Shown here: positions 59,588 to 64,000 of the stretch, one piece after another
How the letters are laid out: each line of letters begins with the position of its first letter
Position numbering within the stretch: the first letter of the stretch is position 1
Source of the DNA: Pseudaquabacterium inlustre
Lineage (GTDB): Bacteria > Pseudomonadota > Gammaproteobacteria > Burkholderiales > Burkholderiaceae_C
DNA length: 64,000 bases
Reading direction: 5' to 3'
NCBI RefSeq assembly: GCF_038066595.1
Contig: NZ_JBBUTH010000011.1
Coordinates: 434,001 to 498,000 of the forward strand
Program-made: the position numbers and the translations under genes
The notes under the pieces: model-generated
The model's database searches: none
Told to the model about the DNA's origin: nothing
What the model saw: the letters and a program-made list of their open reading frames with translations, nothing else

Positions 59588-60505
59588 ATGCGTGTGCTGT
59601 TGCCGTGGAAACCGCGAATTATCGGCCGCCTGCGTGGCGCGCTGCTGACGGTGTGCGTGCTGGGGCTCACGGCCTGCAGCGCCGTGCGCCTGGGCTACGA
59701 CCAGGGCCCCACGCTGGCCTGGTGGTGGCTGGACCGGCAGCTGGACTTCTCCAGCGCGCAGAAGCCGCGCGTGCAGGCGGCGCTGGACGACTGGTTCGCC
59801 TGGCACCGTGCCACCCAGCTGCCGGCCTATGCCGACGAGCTGGCGCAGTTGCAGCGCCTGAAGACCGAGCGGCTGGCGCCGGCCCAGGTCTGCACGCTGT
59901 TCGCCGGCTGGCAGCAGCGGCTGCGCACGGCCGCCACCCAGGCCCTGCCGGCCGCGGCCGAGATCGTGCGCACGCTCACCCCGGCCCAGCTGGAGCACCT
60001 GGAGCGCCACCAGGCCGAGGTGCTGGACGACGCCGCGCGCCAGTTCCTGAAGCCCGGCAGCACCGAGGCCGAGCGGCGCCAGGCACTGATCGACCGCGAG
60101 ACCGAGCGCTTCGAGTCGCTGTACGGCACGCTGCAGGACGCACAGCGCCGCCGGCTGGCCGAGGCGCTGGTGGCCTCGCCCTTCGATGCCGAGCGCTGGC
60201 TGGCCGAGCGCCGCGCGCGCAGCGCCGATCTGCTGCGCGCCCTGCGCCAATGGCAGGCCGAGCGCGCCGACGCCGCCACGGTGCAGGCCGGGCTGCAGCG
60301 CCTGGCCGATGAACTGCTGGCCTCGCCGCGGCCGGCCTACCGCGAGCAGCAGCGCCGCGTCACCGAAGCCAACTGCGCCATCGTGGCCGAACTGCACAAC
60401 AGCGCCACGCCGGCCCAGCGCCAGCGCGCGGCCGAGCGGCTGAAGCGCTGGGAGGAGGATGCGCGGGCGCTGGCGGCGGCTCCGCGGGGCCGGGTGCCTC
60501 AGTAA
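59588..60505 (+). CDS. DUF6279-type lipoprotein
   Basis: This 305-aa protein has a lipoprotein signal (LRGALLTVCVLGLTAC, Cys30) followed by a conserved-looking SAVRLGYDQGPTLAWWWLDRQLDF. The rest is long helices rich in Arg, Ala and Gln, as in the DUF6279 family of Gram-negative lipoproteins of unknown function. Two in-frame ATGs exist at 59582 and 59588. The first overlaps the glmU start codon on the other strand; the second is preferred here but the choice is uncertain. The last codons coincide with a remnant of the dispersed repeat, and the stop overlaps the convergent DUF4136 gene by 7 bases. Confidence 0.78.
   Translation: MRVLLPWKPRIIGRLRGALLTVCVLGLTACSAVRLGYDQGPTLAWWWLDRQLDFSSAQKPRVQAALDDWFAWHRATQLPAYADELAQLQRLKTERLAPAQVCTLFAGWQQRLRTAATQALPAAAEIVRTLTPAQLEHLERHQAEVLDDAARQFLKPGSTEAERRQALIDRETERFESLYGTLQDAQRRRLAEALVASPFDAERWLAERRARSADLLRALRQWQAERADAATVQAGLQRLADELLASPRPAYREQQRRVTEANCAIVAELHNSATPAQRQRAAERLKRWEEDARALAAAPRGRVPQ
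60483..60502. repeat. Partial copy of the dispersed repeat (copy C) at the end of a gene
   Basis: These 20 bases match the right end of copy A1 (28829-28848) at 19 positions. They encode the last residues of the DUF6279-type protein and contain the stop codon of the minus-strand DUF4136 gene. At this length chance similarity in GC-rich DNA cannot be excluded. Confidence 0.4.
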
Positions 60506-61122
60506 TTCACGCGGACGGTGCGGGGATTCGGCCCTGCGGCCGGAAAGTCCATCAGCGCGGCCGCGAACAGCGGGCCCAGCAGGCTGCGCGCATCGCTGCC
60601 CCAGCCCTCGCTGCTGGCGCGGGCCTCGTACAGCGGTTTGCCGCTGGCGCGCTCGCGGATCAGCAGCGCCACCTCGCGGTCGTAGCGCGGGTTGTCGTAG
60701 CGCGGCGGCAGCGCCCAGTACGGGCCGCGCCAGGGATGCAGGCGCCAGGGGCCGAAGCCGCCGTGCCACCACAGCGGATCGTCCCAGGGCGAGCGGTCGG
60801 TGCGGCTGACCCGTGCGCCCAGCTGCACGATCAGGTCGGGCTCGGCGCCGGCCGCCACCGGCGTGAAGCCGGCCCGCGCCAGCGCAGCGGCGGCGGCCTC
60901 CTCCAGCTTCTGCTGCGTGTCGGCCTGCGGGGGCTGCTGCTGCGAGGGCAGGCGCTCGAAGGCGTAGCTGCCGCGGCGACCGGCGTCGCGCGCGGCCGGC
61001 CATTCGCCAAAGCTGCTGACCTCGACCGACAGCTGCTGCAGCGTGGCGCAGCCGCCGAGCAGCGCGCCGGCGCCGCCCAGGGCGCCGAGGGTGGCCAGCG
61101 AAATCAGGTGTCGTCGTTGCAT
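60499..61122 (-). CDS. DUF4136 family lipoprotein
   Basis: This 207-aa predicted lipoprotein (signal MQRRHLISLATLGALGGAGA, lipobox LLGGC, Cys25) matches the DUF4136 layout. A first conserved strand region (SVEVSSFGEWP) is followed by YAFERLPS, a central segment with Trp/Pro/Tyr-rich WHGGFGPWRLHPWRGPYW, and YDREVALLIRERASGKPLYEARASS near the C-terminus. Function is unknown; such proteins are thought to sit in the outer membrane or periplasm. The ATG at 61122 is chosen to start at the signal peptide. It lies 49 bases downstream of ttcA on the same strand. Confidence 0.85.
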   Translation of the reverse strand: MQRRHLISLATLGALGGAGALLGGCATLQQLSVEVSSFGEWPAARDAGRRGSYAFERLPSQQQPPQADTQQKLEEAAAAALARAGFTPVAAGAEPDLIVQLGARVSRTDRSPWDDPLWWHGGFGPWRLHPWRGPYWALPPRYDNPRYDREVALLIRERASGKPLYEARASSEGWGSDARSLLGPLFAAALMDFPAAGPNPRTVRVNY

Positions 61123-61171
61123 CGTGAACTCCTTCGAAGGCCGCGACGCCCGGTGCGTGAACGACCGCGGA

Positions 61172-62155
61172 TCAGTCGCGCAGGATGCGGATCGTCTGCG
61201 CCTTGGGTGTACCGCAGTCGTCGGCGGCCTCGTCATGATCATCGTCATGGTCGAAGGCCTTGTCGCCGGTCGGGTCGGGCGTGCCGGTGGGCTGGATCGA
61301 CGTGAACGGGTAAAGGTTGCGGTCCATCATGTGCGACGGCGTGATGTGGCCCATCGCGCGCAGCATGTTGTCGCTGCGGCCGGGGTACTGCTTCTCCCAC
61401 TCGCGCAGCTGGGCCTTGATGTTGGCGCGCTGCAGGTTCTCCTGGCTGCCGCACAGGCTGCACGGGATGATCGGGTACTGGCGGTGCACGGCCCAGGTTT
61501 CCAGATCGGTCTCGGCCACGTAGGCCAGCGGGCGGATCACGGTGTGGCGGCCGTCGTCGCTCACCAGCTTGGCCGGCATGCCCTTCAGGCGGCCGCCGAA
61601 GAACATGTTCATCATCATCGTGACGATGATGTCGTCGCGGTGGTGGCCCAGCGCGATCTTGGTGGCCCCCAGCTCGCCCGCCACCCGGTACAGGATGCCG
61701 CGGCGCAGCCGCGAGCACAAGCTGCACATCGTGGCGCCTTCCGGGATGTGCTTCTTGACGATGCTGTAGGTGTCCTGGTTCTCGATGTGGAAGGGCGCCC
61801 CCACCTTGGCCAGGTACTCGGGCAGGATGTGTGCCGGAAAGCCCGGCTGCTTCTGGTCGAGGTTGACCGCCACCAGGTCGAACTTCACTGGCGCGCGCTC
61901 GCGCAGGTTCATCAGGATGTCGAGCAGGGCGTAGCTGTCCTTGCCGCCCGACAGGCAGACCATGATCTTGTCGCCGTCCTCGATCATGTTGAAGTCGGTG
62001 ACGGCCTCGCCGACCTGGCGGTGCAGGCGCTTGCTCAGCTTGTTCATCTCGAAGGCGTGCTTCTTCGCCTTCTTGGCGGCCAGCGCGGCGTCGTCCAGCG
62101 GGGCGCCAGCGCCGCCGGCCGCGTCTTGCAGTTCGGGCAGGGTCATGTCGTTCAT
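61172..62155 (-). CDS. ttcA: tRNA 2-thiocytidine biosynthesis protein TtcA
   Basis: TtcA (327 aa) thiolates cytidine 32 in certain tRNAs, using ATP and a [4Fe-4S] cluster. The PP-loop is VCLSGGKDSYALLD. The two CxxC pairs are CSLCSRLRRG and CSLCGSQENLQR, with GHHRDDIIVT between them. The C-terminus has an acidic histidine/aspartate-rich patch (FDHDDDHDEAADD) beyond the usual end. The start ATG at 62155 overlaps the folB stop by one base; the same frame runs on upstream through folB's other frame, but that is not coding. Confidence 0.95.
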   Translation of the reverse strand: MNDMTLPELQDAAGGAGAPLDDAALAAKKAKKHAFEMNKLSKRLHRQVGEAVTDFNMIEDGDKIMVCLSGGKDSYALLDILMNLRERAPVKFDLVAVNLDQKQPGFPAHILPEYLAKVGAPFHIENQDTYSIVKKHIPEGATMCSLCSRLRRGILYRVAGELGATKIALGHHRDDIIVTMMMNMFFGGRLKGMPAKLVSDDGRHTVIRPLAYVAETDLETWAVHRQYPIIPCSLCGSQENLQRANIKAQLREWEKQYPGRSDNMLRAMGHITPSHMMDRNLYPFTSIQPTGTPDPTGDKAFDHDDDHDEAADDCGTPKAQTIRILRD

Positions 62156-62568
62156 CACACGGCCTCCTTCAGGCCGAACTCCTTCATGCCAAACACCTCG
62201 CAGCCCACGGCGTCGCAGTCGGGGTACACGTCGGGCTTCTCGGTGGCCACGCGGGCGGCGCGCACCTTGGGGTGGGCCAGCATCGCGCGCAGCACGTCGT
62301 CGGCCAGGGTTTCCTGCAGGTGGATGTGGCCCTGCGACACGCGCTCGGCAATGCTGCGGCGGATGAAGTCGTAGTCCAGCACCTCGTCCAGGCGGTCGTG
62401 CTGCGGCGTGCTGTCCGCCAGCGGCACATACAGGTCGACGTTGATGACCACGCGCTGCTCGCCCTTCTTCTCGAAGTCGTGCACGCCGATGTTGATCCAC
62501 ACCTCGTAGTTGCGCAGAAAGAGGCGCCGGCAGTCCATCAGGCTGGGGTTGCTGAGCAGGCTTTGCAT
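62155..62568 (-). CDS. folB: Dihydroneopterin aldolase family protein
   Basis: This 137-aa protein belongs to the FolB family, which cleaves dihydroneopterin to 6-hydroxymethyl-dihydropterin in folate synthesis, or epimerises related pterins. Recognisable pieces are FLRNYEVWINIGVHDFEKKGEQRVVINVDL and the C-terminal ARVATEKPDVYPDCDAVGCEVFG, where the family usually has a catalytic lysine in a VEKP-like motif. The upstream neighbour is a pteridine-reductase-like SDR, so the pair probably acts on pterins. It overlaps ttcA by one base. Confidence 0.92.
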   Translation of the reverse strand: MQSLLSNPSLMDCRRLFLRNYEVWINIGVHDFEKKGEQRVVINVDLYVPLADSTPQHDRLDEVLDYDFIRRSIAERVSQGHIHLQETLADDVLRAMLAHPKVRAARVATEKPDVYPDCDAVGCEVFGMKEFGLKEAV

Positions 62569-62580
62569 GGTGTCGGGCCT

Positions 62581-63441
62581 TCAGGAAGAGGAAACGGCTT
62601 GTTGTTGTTGGGCGAGGAACAGCACATCGCGCGGCTGGCCCCACAGGTGCTGGCCGCCGTCGACCAGCAGGTTGTGGCCGGTGATGGCCGGCGCCTCGAG
62701 CAGGTAGCGCACGGCGCGGGCGATGTCCTCGGGCGTGGACGAGCGCGCCAGCGGCGTCATGCGGTGCGCGGCAGCGAACTCGGCCTCGGTCATCGGCCCC
62801 GACAGCAGCGTGACGCCCGGCGACACGGCATTCACCCGCAGCACCGGCGCGCAGGCCTGGGCCAGCATCACGGTGGCGGCCTGCAGCGCGGCCTTGCTGA
62901 GCGTGTAGCTGAAGTAGTCGGGGTTGGGGTTGGCCAGCTTCTGGTCGAGCAGGTTGACCACGCAGCCGGTGGCTGCACCGTCGCCCGGTCCTTGCGGGTC
63001 TTCGCGGCGCTGCAGCAGGTGCTCGTGCAGCGCGCGGGCCAGCAGCACGGCCGGCGCGGTGTTGGCGCGCACCGCGCGGTCCAGCAGGCCGGGGCTGAAG
63101 CTGGCGGGGTCGTCGTACTCGAACAGCGAGGCGTTGTTCACCACCGCATCCAGCCGGCCCAGGCGCAGCAGCACCGCCGGCACCAGGGCTTCGCAGGCCT
63201 GCGGGTCGGCCAGGTCGGCGCTGAAGACTTCGGCGCGGCCACCGTGGCGCTGGGCCTCGGCTGCCGTGGCCTCGGCCTCGGCGAACGAGCGGTGGCAGTG
63301 CAGCGCCACGTCCCAGCCGGCGGCAGCCAGATCGAGCGCGATCTGCCGGCCGATGCGGCGCGCGGCACCGGTGACCAGGGCCACCGGCCGGGCGGCGGGC
63401 TGGACGGCGGCTGTGACGGAAGAGGGGGAGGGCGTGCTCAT
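62581..63441 (-). CDS. Short-chain dehydrogenase of the pteridine reductase/FolM type
   Basis: This 286-aa Rossmann-fold SDR has the NADP-binding TGAARRIGRQIAL (pteridine-reductase-type TGxxxRxG), VVNNASLFEYD, the catalytic tyrosine and lysine in YTLSKAALQAA, and VNAVSPGVTLLSG. The double arginine after TGAA and the linkage to folB support a dihydromonapterin/dihydrofolate reductase role like FolM. The ATG at 63441 is favoured; a long upstream extension of the frame is antisense to the divergent methyltransferase gene. The stop is 12 bases before folB, so SDR-folB-ttcA form an operon. Confidence 0.9.
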   Translation of the reverse strand: MSTPSPSSVTAAVQPAARPVALVTGAARRIGRQIALDLAAAGWDVALHCHRSFAEAEATAAEAQRHGGRAEVFSADLADPQACEALVPAVLLRLGRLDAVVNNASLFEYDDPASFSPGLLDRAVRANTAPAVLLARALHEHLLQRREDPQGPGDGAATGCVVNLLDQKLANPNPDYFSYTLSKAALQAATVMLAQACAPVLRVNAVSPGVTLLSGPMTEAEFAAAHRMTPLARSSTPEDIARAVRYLLEAPAITGHNLLVDGGQHLWGQPRDVLFLAQQQQAVSSS

Positions 63442-63447
63442 GGTTTC

Positions 63448-63453
63448 TACAAT
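63448..63453 (+). promoter_or_regulatory. Candidate -10 hexamer for the MidA-type gene
   Basis: TACAAT ends 6 bases before the ATG at 63460 with no room for a Shine-Dalgarno sequence. The predicted start point coincides with the ATG (leaderless). Confidence 0.45.
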
Positions 63454-63459
63454 GCCAGG

Positions 63460-64000
63460 ATGACGGCCCCGGCAACCCCGCCCGCCACCGCGTCCGGTGG
63501 TGCAGGCGAACCCGACAGTGTATCGACCCTGGTTTCCTTGCCGCTGAGCGAGGTGATCCGCCAGGCCATCGCCGAGGCGGGCGGCTGGCTGCCGTTCGAC
63601 CGTTTCATGGCGCTGGCGCTGTATGCGCCGGGCCTGGGCTACTACGCCAACACCAGCGCCAAGTTCGGCGCCATGCCGGGCTCGGGCAGCGATTTCGTCA
63701 CCGCGCCGGAACTGAGCCCCTTTTTCGGCCGCGCGCTGGCGGCCCAGGTGCGGCAGGGCCTGCAGGCCAGCGGCACGCACACGGTGGTGGAGTTCGGCGC
63801 CGGCTCGGGCGCGCTGGCCGAGCAGCTGCTGGAGGCGCTGGGCGATGCGGTGCAGGCCTACCGCATCGTCGACCTGTCGGGCACGTTGCGCGCGCGCCAG
63901 GCCGAGCGGCTGGCGCGCTTTGCGCCCAAGGTGCAGTGGCTGGATGCGCTGCCCGAGGCCATCGAGGGCGTGGTGGTCGGCAACGAGGTGCTCGATGCCA
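63460..64000 (+). CDS. SAM-dependent methyltransferase of the MidA/NDUFAF7 family (partial, runs off right edge)
   Basis: About 180 codons are visible of a COG1565 (MidA/NDUFAF7-like) protein. The conserved beginning PFDRFMALALYAPGLGYYANTSAKFGAMPGSGSDFVTAPELSPFFGRALA is followed by the SAM motif VVEFGAGSGALAEQLLEAL and VVVGNEVLDA at the window edge. The mitochondrial relative methylates an arginine of a complex I subunit; the bacterial substrate is not established. The ATG at 63460 is divergent from the SDR gene with only 18 bases between start codons. Confidence 0.92.
   Translation, partial: MTAPATPPATASGGAGEPDSVSTLVSLPLSEVIRQAIAEAGGWLPFDRFMALALYAPGLGYYANTSAKFGAMPGSGSDFVTAPELSPFFGRALAAQVRQGLQASGTHTVVEFGAGSGALAEQLLEALGDAVQAYRIVDLSGTLRARQAERLARFAPKVQWLDALPEAIEGVVVGNEVLDA

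Noticed and set aside
61172..63475. Apparent 767-codon fusion of ttcA with upstream sequence
   Set aside because: The part upstream of 62155 is the wrong frame of folB and the SDR gene; ttcA is full length from 62155.
63138..63780. N-terminal extension of the SDR frame to 63780
   Set aside because: It is antisense to the methyltransferase gene; the SDR fold is complete from 63441.

Overview
The window is a GC-rich (about 70% by eye) stretch of bacterial chromosome made almost entirely of housekeeping genes. Gene content and order (hemA-prfA-prmC; ffh, ccsA, a PP0621-type gene, pilS, pilR, ampD, nrdA, nrdB; an AlgP/H1-like Lys-Ala protein; def-fmt; LysM gene-dprA-smg; yajC-secD-secF; purE-purK-tsaC; tsaB-rimI-udg; folM-like SDR-folB-ttcA) point to a betaproteobacterium of the order Burkholderiales, probably in the Rubrivivax/Leptothrix/Ideonella neighbourhood. 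The placement is inferred from content; no database search was possible. I see no prophage, insertion sequence, CRISPR array or rRNA operon.

Layout. 1-3.9 kb, minus strand: hemA, a TSUP permease, prfA and prmC (cut by the left edge). 4-6.2 kb: a small membrane protein facing miaB and a secreted protein. 6.2-10.2 kb: an AraC-type regulator divergent from a two-gene molybdenum hydroxylase of the isoquinoline 1-oxidoreductase type, then a shared terminator and tRNA-Met(CAT). 10.4-13.4 kb: ftsY and ffh, convergent, the two GTPases of co-translational targeting. 13.4-24.1 kb, plus strand: ccsA, small membrane protein, pilS, pilR, ampD, nrdA, nrdB and the histone-like protein. 24.2-27.5 kb, minus: fbaA, purC and a TPR protein of mixed base composition. 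27.7-34.1 kb: a HATPase/DUF4325 protein (plus) convergent with pyk, maeB and pgk. 34.1-39.2 kb, minus: azlC-azlD, a GIN-domain protein, a lipoprotein, htpX, def-fmt. 39.4-42.4 kb, plus: LysM protein, dprA, smg. 42.5-49.6 kb, minus: DUF1631 protein, secF, secD, yajC, thioredoxin/TPR protein. 49.7-58.2 kb, plus: purE-purK, tsaC, an SGNH-like lipoprotein, tsaB-rimI-udg, and a PAS-GGDEF protein with a decayed EAL domain. 58.2-64 kb: glmU divergent from a DUF6279-type lipoprotein, a DUF4136 lipoprotein, ttcA-folB-SDR, and the start of a MidA-type methyltransferase.

Several gene sets work together. ftsY and ffh with yajC/secD/secF cover targeting and export. prfA and prmC give a release factor and its methylase; def and fmt handle formyl-Met; tsaB and tsaC both serve t6A synthesis; miaB and ttcA thiolate tRNA. 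fbaA, pgk, pyk and maeB are central carbon enzymes, and purC, purE and purK are purine enzymes.

The less ordinary material is mostly regulatory or structural. There is an FNR-type box upstream of hemA. Several genes have a -10 hexamer 6-8 nt before the ATG, suggesting leaderless mRNAs. An 85-bp hairpin-bearing repeat lies between convergent genes and abuts the stop codon of the minus-strand gene each time. nrdA has a long leader with a palindrome and a promoter overlapping an NrdR-like sequence. The histone-like gene carries an exact 81-bp tandem duplication. The TPR gene is mosaic in composition, and an unusual HATPase-DUF4325 protein lacks any kinase phosphoacceptor.
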